Assembly (NCBI GenBank): GCA_964513215.1
Contig: CAZELU010000049.1
Coordinates: 1-13,315 of the forward strand
Source: Casp-actino8 sp964513215
Lineage (GTDB): Bacteria > Actinomycetota > Acidimicrobiia > Acidimicrobiales > Ilumatobacteraceae
Direction of reading: 5' to 3'
Length of the DNA: 13,315 nucleotides
The translations under genes were made by a program, and so were the position numbers. The notes below the pieces were generated by a model. The model had not been told where the DNA came from. It searched no databases and saw nothing but the letters and a program-made list of their open reading frames with translations. This document shows positions 6,839 through 13,315 of this stretch, piece by piece. How positions within the stretch are numbered: position 1 is the first letter of the stretch; each line of letters opens with the position of its first letter.

Positions 6839-7732
6839 GTGGCCGATGCGTCGAAGCGAACGCTGTCGCGCCGCGAACTCGCGCGCAATCCGCAGTTCGA
6901 ACAGGTGTCGCCCGAAGTGGGTGAGCTCGACGAAGCGGCCGTGGAAGAGGGCCTCCAGGACGATCCCGACGCGATGCTCGCGTTGTTGGCCGATCTCACC
7001 GGTGCGACCGATCAGAAGTTGCGCGATCTGGCCAAGCGTCTCGCCGGTCGTCTGTTCCTTGACGTGTCGCGCCGCGGCCCGGTGCGCCCGCGCGGTATCG
7101 GCAAGATGGCCACGTTGCCGTATCGGCCCGATGCCGGCGACATCGATCTCGATGCGTCGATGAGCGCAATCGTGGAAGCCCGCGCGGCTGATGAGGCCAT
7201 CGACCCCGAGCAGTTGAAGGTGCGTTCGTGGGTGAAGCCCGGTACAGCCATCAGCCTGCTCGTCGATCGCAGTGGCTCGATGGGCGGCAAGCCGTTGGCG
7301 ACCTCGGCCATGGCGGCGGCGGCTGTGGCCTGGCGGAGTCCGGCCGATTACAGCGTGGTCGCGTTCGGAAAGGACGTGGTGGTGCCCAAGAGCCAAGAGT
7401 CGGTGAAAGCGGGTGAGGCGGTTGTCAACGACGTGTTGGCGTTACGCGGATTCGGTACCACCGACTTGGCCGGTGCGCTGCGCACCGCGGGTGAGCAGTT
7501 GTCGCGTTCGCGTGCCGGACGACGGATCACGGTGGTGTTGAGTGATTGCCGCGCCACGGTGGAAGGTGACGTGGAGGCGGCCGCTCGTTCACTCGACGAA
7601 GTGGTGATTCTGGCGCCCGCCGACGACGACGCCGAAGCACGTGTGCTGGCGGCGCGTATCGGAGCCCGTATCGCGGTGATCGACGGACCGAGTGATGTCC
7701 CGGCCGCGTTGCAGACCGTGCTCGGCGACTAG
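6839..7732 (+). CDS. VWA-domain protein (CoxE-like partner of the MoxR ATPase)
   Basis: A protein of about 297 aa. Its N-terminal acidic helical part (1-130) precedes a von Willebrand factor A domain. The metal-ion-dependent adhesion site is intact: DRSGS at 143-147, Thr208 in GFGTTD, and Asp236 in VVLSDC. There is no signal peptide or membrane segment, which fits a cytoplasmic partner or adaptor of the adjacent AAA+ ATPase, as in CoxD/CoxE-type and other MoxR-VWA pairs. The start is uncertain. GTG at 6839 is the only standard start codon in this frame after the upstream stop at 6740. The purine-rich AAGAAGG at 6813-6819 is too far from it (19 nt) to be a normal ribosome site. Coding-like sequence continues in frame upstream, so a non-standard start near 6812 is conceivable. 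The 3' end interlocks with the LCP gene stop. Confidence 0.85.
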   Translation: MADASKRTLSRRELARNPQFEQVSPEVGELDEAAVEEGLQDDPDAMLALLADLTGATDQKLRDLAKRLAGRLFLDVSRRGPVRPRGIGKMATLPYRPDAGDIDLDASMSAIVEARAADEAIDPEQLKVRSWVKPGTAISLLVDRSGSMGGKPLATSAMAAAAVAWRSPADYSVVAFGKDVVVPKSQESVKAGEAVVNDVLALRGFGTTDLAGALRTAGEQLSRSRAGRRITVVLSDCRATVEGDVEAAARSLDEVVILAPADDDAEARVLAARIGARIAVIDGPSDVPAALQTVLGD

Positions 7733-9003
7733 CGGCAGGCCGGATCGTCGGTGGGCAACACGCCCACCGAGTTCGATTCCACGAACACGGGCGGCAACGT
7801 GGTGGTGGTACCGGCAACCGCGGTGGTCGACGACCCGCTCGGTCGCGTGGTGCTCGTCGGTGCCGAGGTTTCAGGAGTCGGCGCTTCCACCAGTTGTTCG
7901 GGGGCGTCCACCAGGCGGGCCTTGCCCTGGAACACCGAGAGCACACCTTCCATCATGTCGGTCTCCAACTTGGGCTCGATCACCGATTGTCCGTTGATCA
8001 ACTTGCCCTGGCCCTCCACCTGATACGTCTTCAGCGTGGCCGGATCGAGATTGCGCATGGCTTGGGCGAGTTCGAGGAGTTTGCCTGGTGTGAGTTGATC
8101 GTCGAGGATCACGAACTCGAGTGCCGCGTCGATGAGATCTTTGGCGACGGTGGGGCTACCGGCACCCACGTCGAGAGCCTTCTGCAGAGCACGGCGCAAG
8201 AAATCCTGTTGGCGCGAGATGCGACCGCGATCGGCGGCCGGATCCTGTTTCCACGATTGCGAGTCGCTGTCGTAATAGAACAACTTGCGCGACCGCACGT
8301 AGGCGAGACCCTCCTCGCCGTCGAAGCGATGGCAGCCTGCGTTCTCGATGTTGAGACCGGTGTTACGGTCGCGAATCGGCGTGGCGAACGGAACCCGCAC
8401 TCCACCAACGGCGTCGACGATCTTCTTGAACGCGCAGAAGTCGACGTTCACGTAGTGGTCGACCGGGATGCCGAAGTTCTCCCAGATGGTGAGCACGAGC
8501 GTGTTCGGATCGTCGCGGTTGAACGCACTGTTGATACGCGAGCGCGACTTCTTGCCGGCGATCTTCACCCAGAGGTCACGCGGGAACGAGAGCACCGCAC
8601 CGGCGTTGGTGGTGGGATCGAGCCGCAGGATCATGATGGTGTCGGCTCGTTCGCCCAAACCGTTGCGATTGCCGAAGGCCGATGCGTACGGCGAATCGGG
8701 ATCGACGCAGGCGCCGTTGTCGCTGCCGGTGATGAGGAAGTTGCGGGCCGACATGTCGACCGGACCGGCCACCAAGGTGACATCGGGGTCGGTGCTGGGT
8801 GTTCCGTCGGCGGCAGTGGCGGGCGGAACGGTGAGTTTCGTGGTCGACCCGACCAGGCTCACGACTTTGCGATCGTTGGCTTTCTCGTTGCCGTAGTAGA
8901 TGATTGCGGCCGTGCCGAAGCAGGCGATGATCACGATGATGTTGACCACCAGAACGATGCGCTGAGGCCACGTGCGACGGCGTGGGTGCGACTGGTCGTT
9001 CAC
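7729..9003 (-). CDS. LytR-CpsA-Psr (LCP) family cell-wall glycopolymer ligase
   Basis: A 424-aa membrane-anchored LCP protein. The family transfers glycopolymers (teichoic acid, arabinogalactan or similar) from lipid carriers to peptidoglycan on the outer face of the membrane. Seen: a short basic cytoplasmic tail (1-15), one transmembrane helix (about 16-37), a linker, then the LCP core. Conserved residues include Asp121 (RADTIM), Arg142-Asp143 (SFPRDLWV), Arg237 and Arg239 (AYVRSRK), and Arg259, Arg261 and Arg264 (DRGRISRQQDF). A Thr/Ser/Pro-rich tail (about 375-410) probably spans wall material. The start is GTG at 9003, with no good ribosome site; TAGTTT lies 9 nt upstream and could be a -10. 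The gene follows valS by 39 bp on the same strand. The substrate polymer cannot be told from the sequence. Confidence 0.9.
   Translation of the reverse strand: MNDQSHPRRRTWPQRIVLVVNIIVIIACFGTAAIIYYGNEKANDRKVVSLVGSTTKLTVPPATAADGTPSTDPDVTLVAGPVDMSARNFLITGSDNGACVDPDSPYASAFGNRNGLGERADTIMILRLDPTTNAGAVLSFPRDLWVKIAGKKSRSRINSAFNRDDPNTLVLTIWENFGIPVDHYVNVDFCAFKKIVDAVGGVRVPFATPIRDRNTGLNIENAGCHRFDGEEGLAYVRSRKLFYYDSDSQSWKQDPAADRGRISRQQDFLRRALQKALDVGAGSPTVAKDLIDAALEFVILDDQLTPGKLLELAQAMRNLDPATLKTYQVEGQGKLINGQSVIEPKLETDMMEGVLSVFQGKARLVDAPEQLVEAPTPETSAPTSTTRPSGSSTTAVAGTTTTLPPVFVESNSVGVLPTDDPACR
7748..7770 (+). terminator. Strong hairpin 16 nt after the VWA stop, probable terminator of the dehydrogenase-MoxR-VWA run
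   Basis: A perfect 9-bp inverted repeat, TCGGTGGGC-aacac-GCCCACCGA, with a 5-nt loop. It lies just downstream of the VWA stop on the plus strand and inside the last codons of the convergent LCP gene, which encode SVGVLPTDD there. No T-run follows, so it would be a GC-rich, U-poor actinobacterial-type terminator or mRNA 3'-end stabiliser. It could also form in the LCP mRNA. Confidence 0.5.
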
Positions 9004-9042
9004 AAGAGTGTCAAACTACCTGGCCGCTCGAGGAGAGACCGA
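9004..9042 (-). promoter_or_regulatory. Short valS-LCP intergenic with a possible near-leaderless promoter for the LCP gene
   Basis: A 39-bp gap. On the minus strand, TAGTTT (9018-9013) matches TANNNT and ends 9 nt before the GTG start of the LCP gene. This is slightly longer than a typical leaderless spacing. No Shine-Dalgarno is visible, which favours either a leaderless start or read-through from valS. Confidence 0.3.
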
Positions 9043-11607
9043 TCACGACGGTGTGTCGGCGGCGAGTTCGACGCTCACCTGCGGAGTCGCCGCCGAATCG
9101 TCGGTGATGTATGACCACGACTGCACGCTGCCGGCCTCGGTGAGATCGGCTTCAGCCGAACGAATCGCGGTGAGATCGGCGGTGGATGCCGTGACCACTG
9201 CAGAGGCCACCGGAGTCTTCTGCGACGACTTGGCCTCGGTCTTGGCGCGACGAATTTGCGCGAGCGTTTCACTGATGGGTGCGAGCACTGTCGAGTCGCC
9301 CGCACCGATGATTTCGTCGTTCGACGGCCACGCGGCACGGTGAACCGAGCCGCTCTGCCACCAGCGCCACACCTCTTCGGTGGCGAACGGGATGAACGGT
9401 GCGAGCAGGCGCTGCAGAGCCGAGAGGGCCATACGCAGTGACGCCTGCGCCGATGCGGCGGCTTCGGGGCCTTGCACTCCGTAGGCACGACCCTTCACGA
9501 GTTCGACGTAGTCGTCGCAGAACCACCAGAACAACGCTTCGGTGCGCTCGAGTGCGCGGGCGTAGTCGTACGACTCGAACGCATCGGTGGCTTCGTTCAC
9601 GGTGTCGGCCAAGCGGCCGAGCATCGCGCGATCGAGCACGGCAGTGGGTGCGGCTCCTGCCGGCGGCTCGCCGAACGACAACACGAACTTGCTCGCGTTG
9701 AGCAACTTGGTGGCCAGCTTGCGACCAACTTTCATCTGCTCTTCGCTGAACGCGGTGTCGACACCGGGGCGAGCCGAAGCGGCCCAGTAACGGACGGCAT
9801 CGGAGCCGAATTTGTCGAAGAGGTCGAGCGGTGTGACCACGTTGCCCTTCGACTTCGACATCTTCTTGCGGTCGGGATCGAGAATCCAACCCGAAAGCGC
9901 CGTGTTCGACCATGGCAACGAGTCGTGTTCGAAGTGCGCGCGTACGACGGTGCTGAACAGCCACGTTCGGATGATGTCGTGACCCTGCGGACGAAGATCC
10001 ATGGGGAACACGCGCGCGAACAAGTCGGGGTCGGTCTCCCACTTCGCGGCGATCTGAGGTGACAACGACGACGTGGCCCACGTGTCCATCACGTCGGGGT
10101 CGCCGGTGAAACCTCCGGGCACGTCGCGTTGTGCCGAGGTGTAACCGGGCGGCACGTCGGTGGATGGGTCGATGGGCAACGTGTCTTCGCTCGGGAGGAT
10201 CGGGTGGTCGTAGTCGGTTTCGCCGTTGCCGTCGACCGGGTACCACACCGGAATCGGCACACCGAAGTAACGCTGGCGGCTGATGAGCCAGTCGCCGTTG
10301 AGGCCTTCCACCCAGTTGGCGTAGCGATGGCGCATGTGATCGGGATGCCACACGAGTTGATCGCCCCGACCGAGCAGTGCGCTGCGCAACTCGGCACCGC
10401 GTCCGCCGTTGCGGATGTACCACTGACGACTGGTGACGATCTCGAGCGGGCGGTCGCCCTTCTCGAAGAACTTCACCGGGTGTGTGATGGGGCGCGGTTC
10501 GCCGAGCATCGCACCGCTGGCGCGCAACATCTCCACCACTTTGTTCTGGGCCTGATTGACGTAGAGACCGGCGATGTCGGCGTACGCCTTCTGGCCGTCG
10601 GCCGAATCGAGTCCGGGCGGAGGAGTGGCGATGATGCGGCCGTCGCGCCCGATGATCGCGCGCGTGGGCAGATTCAGTTCACGCCACCACGTGACGTCGG
10701 TGGTGTCGCCGAACGTACAGATCATGGCGATACCGGTGCCCTTGTCGATCTGGGCCAACGGATGGGCGACCACCGGAACCTCGACGCCGTAGAGCGGGGT
10801 GCGGACGGTCTTGCCGAAGAGAGGCTGGTAGCGCTCGTCGTCGGGGTGAGCCACCAACGCGACGCAGGCCGCGATCAGAACCGGACGCGTGGTGTCGATG
10901 ACGACGGAACCGCTGCCGTCGGTGCGCTCGAAAGCGACCTGGTGATACGCACCGGGACGTTCGCGGTCTTCGAGTTCGGCCTGGGCGACGGCGGTCTTGA
11001 AGTCGATGTCCCACAACGTGGGCGCCTCTTGCGTGTATGCCTCGCCACGGGCGAGGTTGCGCAGGAACGCGCGTTGACTCGCACGACGACTGTTCTCGTC
11101 GATGGTCGCGTAGAGGAAACTCCAGTCGACCGACAGACCGAGGCGTCGGAAGAGATCTTCGAACACCTTCTCGTCTTCGTGCGTGAGTTCTTCGCACAAC
11201 TCGATGAAGTTGGGGCGCGAGATGGAAATCGCCTGATGATCCTTGGGCGGATCGCCACGGAATGGCGGCTGGAACCCGGGTTGGTAGGCGACATTCGGAT
11301 CGCAACGAACGCCGAAGAAGTTCTGCACACGACGTTCGGTGGGCAGACCGTTGTCGTCCCATCCCATGGGATAGAAAACCGACTGGCCGCGCATGCGGTG
11401 GAAACGCGCGATGGTGTCGGTGTGCGTGTACGAGAACACGTGGCCCATGTGCAGCGAACCGCTGACGGTGGGCGGGGGAGTGTCGATCGCGTAGACGCGC
11501 TCGCGGGTGGCCGAGCGGTCGAAGTGGTAGGTGCCTTCGGCGTCCCACGCCGAGATCCACGTGGCTTCGATGCCGTCGAGGGAGGGCTTCTCGGGGATAT
11601 CGGCCAT
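9043..11607 (-). CDS. valS: Valyl-tRNA synthetase, archaeal-like type
   Basis: An 854-aa class I enzyme that charges tRNA-Val. Seen: the HIGH motif as HMGH (53-56) in TPPPTVSGSLHMGH; the WDDNGLPTERRVQ segment (83-95); a CP1 editing domain (about 225-350, with DTTRP at 238-242 and the GTG at 290-292); the WVEGLNGDWLISRQRYFG segment (432-449); KKMSKSKGN (581-589); and a helical anticodon-binding C-terminus. WDDNGLPTER and the absent C-terminal coiled coil place it with the archaeal-like ValRS form, not the ordinary bacterial one, which reads GTDHAGIATQ at the same place. Where archaeal enzymes have zinc cysteines after PVWY, this protein reads PVDGNGETDYDHP. It is divergent from cysS across a 36-bp gap. 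No Shine-Dalgarno is evident; a TAGCCT box 8 nt before the ATG suggests leaderless expression. Confidence 0.95.
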   Translation of the reverse strand: MADIPEKPSLDGIEATWISAWDAEGTYHFDRSATRERVYAIDTPPPTVSGSLHMGHVFSYTHTDTIARFHRMRGQSVFYPMGWDDNGLPTERRVQNFFGVRCDPNVAYQPGFQPPFRGDPPKDHQAISISRPNFIELCEELTHEDEKVFEDLFRRLGLSVDWSFLYATIDENSRRASQRAFLRNLARGEAYTQEAPTLWDIDFKTAVAQAELEDRERPGAYHQVAFERTDGSGSVVIDTTRPVLIAACVALVAHPDDERYQPLFGKTVRTPLYGVEVPVVAHPLAQIDKGTGIAMICTFGDTTDVTWWRELNLPTRAIIGRDGRIIATPPPGLDSADGQKAYADIAGLYVNQAQNKVVEMLRASGAMLGEPRPITHPVKFFEKGDRPLEIVTSRQWYIRNGGRGAELRSALLGRGDQLVWHPDHMRHRYANWVEGLNGDWLISRQRYFGVPIPVWYPVDGNGETDYDHPILPSEDTLPIDPSTDVPPGYTSAQRDVPGGFTGDPDVMDTWATSSLSPQIAAKWETDPDLFARVFPMDLRPQGHDIIRTWLFSTVVRAHFEHDSLPWSNTALSGWILDPDRKKMSKSKGNVVTPLDLFDKFGSDAVRYWAASARPGVDTAFSEEQMKVGRKLATKLLNASKFVLSFGEPPAGAAPTAVLDRAMLGRLADTVNEATDAFESYDYARALERTEALFWWFCDDYVELVKGRAYGVQGPEAAASAQASLRMALSALQRLLAPFIPFATEEVWRWWQSGSVHRAAWPSNDEIIGAGDSTVLAPISETLAQIRRAKTEAKSSQKTPVASAVVTASTADLTAIRSAEADLTEAGSVQSWSYITDDSAATPQVSVELAADTPS

Positions 11608-11643
11608 GAGTCACCAGGCTAGGCCCGCGTAGGCTGGGACTCC
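11608..11643. promoter_or_regulatory. Compact divergent promoter between valS and cysS with mirrored -10 boxes
   Basis: The 36-bp gap is a partial inverted repeat: GAGTC at its left end and GACTC at its right. Plus strand: TAGGCT (11630-11635) ends 8 nt before the cysS ATG. Minus strand: TAGCCT (11621-11616) ends 8 nt before the valS ATG. Both match TANNNT at a spacing expected for leaderless transcripts that begin at or next to the start codon. Neither gene has a strong Shine-Dalgarno. The -35 regions would fall inside the opposite gene's first codons. Confidence 0.55.
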
Positions 11644-12996
11644 ATGTTCCGGCTCTACGACAGCGCCACCGCCGAGGTGCGCGAACTGCGTCTGCGCAAG
11701 CCGGGTGAAGTCGGTATCTACCTGTGCGGCCCCACCGTGTACGGGCCGCCGCATCTCGGCCACGGTCGCGCCACGTTGGTGTACGACATCCTTCGTCGAT
11801 ATCTCGAGTGGTCGGGCCTGAAGGTTCGGCTCGTGTCGAACATCACCGACATCGACGACAAGATCATCGATCGCGCCAATCGCGAGAGCCGCCCGTGGCA
11901 GGAGATCACCCACAAGTGCGAGTCGGTGTGGTTCCAGGCGATGGAGAAGTTGAACGTGTCGCGACCCACCGACGTTCCGCACGCGACCGAATACGTCGAT
12001 CACATGGTGCGCATGATCGGCGATCTGATCGGTCTCGACCGCGCGTACGTCACCGAGGACGGCGTGTATCTGAGCGTGCAGTCGGTGGCCGACTACGGGT
12101 TGCTGGCCAATCAGAGCCTCGACGATTTACTCGCTGGCGGCGGCGATCGTGAGGTCTTCGGTGCGAGCAACAAGAAGCATCCGGCCGACTTCGCGTTGTG
12201 GAAATTCTCCAAGCCCGGTGAGCCCTCGTGGTCGTCGCCGTGGGGTGACGGCCGTCCGGGTTGGCACAGCGAGTGCGTCGTGATGAGCCTCGAGTTGTTG
12301 GGCGAGGGTTTCGATCTGCATTGCGGCGGAATGGACCTCAAGTTCCCGCACCACGAGAACGAGCGCGCGCAGGCGGTGGCGCTCGGCAAAGAGTTCGCCA
12401 ATCACTGGATGCACAACGGCTTCGTCGTCGACGCCGAGGGCGAGAAGATGTCGAAGAGCCTCGGCAACGTGGCCAATCTGCTCGACCTCATGGACAAGTA
12501 CGACCCGCGGGCGTACCGCATGGTGTTACTTCAGACGCATTACCGCAGTCCGGTGCGGGTGGGTCAGGACAACATCGACGCGGCCGTGAGCGCGCTGGCC
12601 GGGCTCGATTCGTTCGCCGCGCGCACGGCATCGGTGATCGGTGATGCCGACGCGAGGGTGTTGGCGTCGTTCCGCGAACGGATGGACGACGATCTCGACA
12701 CGCCGGCCGCGACGGCGCTGCTGTTCGACACCGTGCGTCAGGCCAACGCCGCGATCGACGCTGGTGACGCGTCCGGGCCCGGGTTGGTTCAGGCGGCGCG
12801 TGAGATCTGCGCCGCGTTCGGGCTCGAGCTCAAGCAAGCGAGCGACGTTCCCGCCGACGTGGCGGCCAAGGCGGCGGCCCTCGATGCGGCCCGGGCGGCC
12901 AAGGATTTCGCGACGGCCGATGCGTTGCGAGCCGAACTGCAGGCAGCCGGGTGGATGGTGGAGACCACCAAATCCGGCACCTCGGTGAGGCGCTGA
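11644..12996 (+). CDS. cysS: Cysteinyl-tRNA synthetase
   Basis: A 450-aa class I enzyme that charges tRNA-Cys. Seen: YLCGPTVY with zinc ligand Cys28; the HIGH motif as HLGH (37-40); the remaining zinc ligands Cys211 (GWHSEC), His236 and Glu240 (PHHENERAQ), matching the spacing of characterised CysRS; and KMSKS (268-272) in GEKMSKSLGN. The C-terminal half carries the helical DALR-type and anticodon-binding region, ending in an Ala-rich helix (ADVAAKAAALDAARAAKDF). The related mycothiol ligase MshC was considered, but the GPTVYGPPHLGHGRA segment and the C-terminal extension fit CysRS. The ATG at 11644 has only a weak GGGA 5 nt upstream and a -10-like box 8 nt upstream. Its stop is 4 nt from the convergent SCP2-like gene. 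Confidence 0.96.
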   Translation: MFRLYDSATAEVRELRLRKPGEVGIYLCGPTVYGPPHLGHGRATLVYDILRRYLEWSGLKVRLVSNITDIDDKIIDRANRESRPWQEITHKCESVWFQAMEKLNVSRPTDVPHATEYVDHMVRMIGDLIGLDRAYVTEDGVYLSVQSVADYGLLANQSLDDLLAGGGDREVFGASNKKHPADFALWKFSKPGEPSWSSPWGDGRPGWHSECVVMSLELLGEGFDLHCGGMDLKFPHHENERAQAVALGKEFANHWMHNGFVVDAEGEKMSKSLGNVANLLDLMDKYDPRAYRMVLLQTHYRSPVRVGQDNIDAAVSALAGLDSFAARTASVIGDADARVLASFRERMDDDLDTPAATALLFDTVRQANAAIDAGDASGPGLVQAAREICAAFGLELKQASDVPADVAAKAAALDAARAAKDFATADALRAELQAAGWMVETTKSGTSVRR

Positions 12997-13006
12997 GTTC
13001 TCAGCG
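12991..13006. terminator. Hairpin made from both convergent stop codons (cysS and SCP2-like gene)
   Basis: CGCTGA-gttc-TCAGCG is a perfect 6-bp inverted repeat with a 4-nt loop. Each arm is the Arg-stop (CGC TGA) of one gene. It occupies the whole 4-nt gap plus the two ends and could act in both directions. No T-run follows on either side, so its strength as a terminator is uncertain. Confidence 0.4.
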
Positions 13007-13315
13007 GTAGTCGGTGCGCACTCGCACGGTGCCGAAGACGGCATCGAGTGCCGCGAATACCGGCGTACTCGCCTGCAATTTCTGTTGATCGCCGAAGAGC
13101 CGAATTCGTCCGGTGATGAACGCTTGCTGCGCGTTGAGCGCATCGGTGGCGACGGCAACCGCAGTGTCCCAATCCTGTTCGAAGCGCACGTCTTCGGGGT
13201 CGGCCGCGCCGGGTCCGAACGAGGCCCGTCCGCTCGCAACCTGCAGGTGATACACGACGGTTCCCTCGGGTCCGCCGTTCACCACTTGGGTCACACCAAT
13301 TGTGTGCTCGGCCGC
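13001..13315 (-). CDS. SCP2 sterol-carrier-like protein (5' end beyond window)
   Basis: The C-terminal 104 codons of a protein that continues past the right edge; the frame stays open to the last base. The order VVYHLQVASGRASFGPG, then ADPEDVRFEQDWDTAVAVA, then AFITGRIRLFGD resembles the SCP2 sterol-carrier fold, which binds lipids or acyl-CoA in a hydrophobic tunnel. In that family an acidic strand-helix segment precedes a conserved A-F-x-T/G-G-R-I/V-x-x-x-G-D motif, as seen here. A GTG at 13294 could serve as a start, but it would leave too short an N-terminus for the fold and coding-like sequence continues upstream, so I treat the gene as partial. It converges on cysS. Its ligand is unknown. 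Confidence 0.7.
   Translation of the reverse strand, partial: AAEHTIGVTQVVNGGPEGTVVYHLQVASGRASFGPGAADPEDVRFEQDWDTAVAVATDALNAQQAFITGRIRLFGDQQKLQASTPVFAALDAVFGTVRVRTDYR

Noticed and set aside
7894..9114. 406-codon open frame on the plus strand, antisense to the LCP gene
   Set aside because: The minus strand encodes a full LCP protein with a membrane helix; the antisense translation is low in hydrophobic core and motif-free.
10129..11622. 497-codon open frame on the plus strand, antisense to valS
   Set aside because: It mirrors valS in a GC-rich gene where stops are rare in the complementary frame. Its translation has no recognisable motif, whereas the minus strand has complete synthetase motifs.
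11644..12996. Possibility that cysS is the mycothiol ligase mshC
   Set aside because: The zinc ligands, GPTVY segment, KMSKS loop and C-terminal tRNA-binding region fit CysRS; MshC is shorter and has a different N-terminal motif.
1..13315. Search for tRNA, rRNA, CRISPR arrays, transposases and attachment sites
   Set aside because: None was seen by eye. The window is almost wholly protein-coding and no repeated spacer pattern or transposase motif appears.

Overview
The window is GC-rich, densely packed bacterial DNA with no tRNA, rRNA, CRISPR or insertion sequence. Mycofactocin genes, GTG starts, TANNNT-type -10 boxes sitting directly before start codons, and an archaeal-type valyl-tRNA synthetase all suggest a chromosomal segment of an actinobacterium. 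An acidimicrobial-type lineage is my guess; the lineage is inferred, not proven.

Left part (1-3425, minus strand): the front of a mycofactocin locus, transcribed right to left. In order of transcription it holds mftA (a 52-aa precursor ending in the diagnostic IDGMCGVY), mftB (PqqD-like chaperone), mftC (radical SAM/SPASM maturase) and a large FadH/Old Yellow Enzyme-type flavoprotein that runs off the left edge. The genes abut or overlap, so they look translationally coupled. mftD, mftE, mftF and mftG are not in the window.

Middle (3509-7732, plus strand): a divergently transcribed run of two paralogous zinc/NAD alcohol dehydrogenases of the NDMA-dependent, mycofactocin-associated type, a MoxR-like AAA+ ATPase and a VWA-domain protein with an intact MIDAS. 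Mycofactocin is thought to re-oxidise the tightly held NADH of such dehydrogenases, so the two halves plausibly form one alcohol-oxidation system. The ATPase/VWA pair is a candidate maturation or remodelling module for it. That coupling is the most interesting hypothesis here.

Right part (7729-13315): ordinary cell genes. An LCP-family cell-wall glycopolymer ligase and valS lie on the minus strand, cysS on the plus strand, and a partial SCP2-like protein on the minus strand. Gene junctions are very compact. The VWA and LCP stop codons interlock in one CTAG. valS and cysS share a 36-bp divergent promoter region with two mirror-image -10 boxes. The cysS and SCP2 stop codons form the two arms of a small hairpin. 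Apart from four short intergenic regions (about 36 to 109 bp), the whole window is coding.
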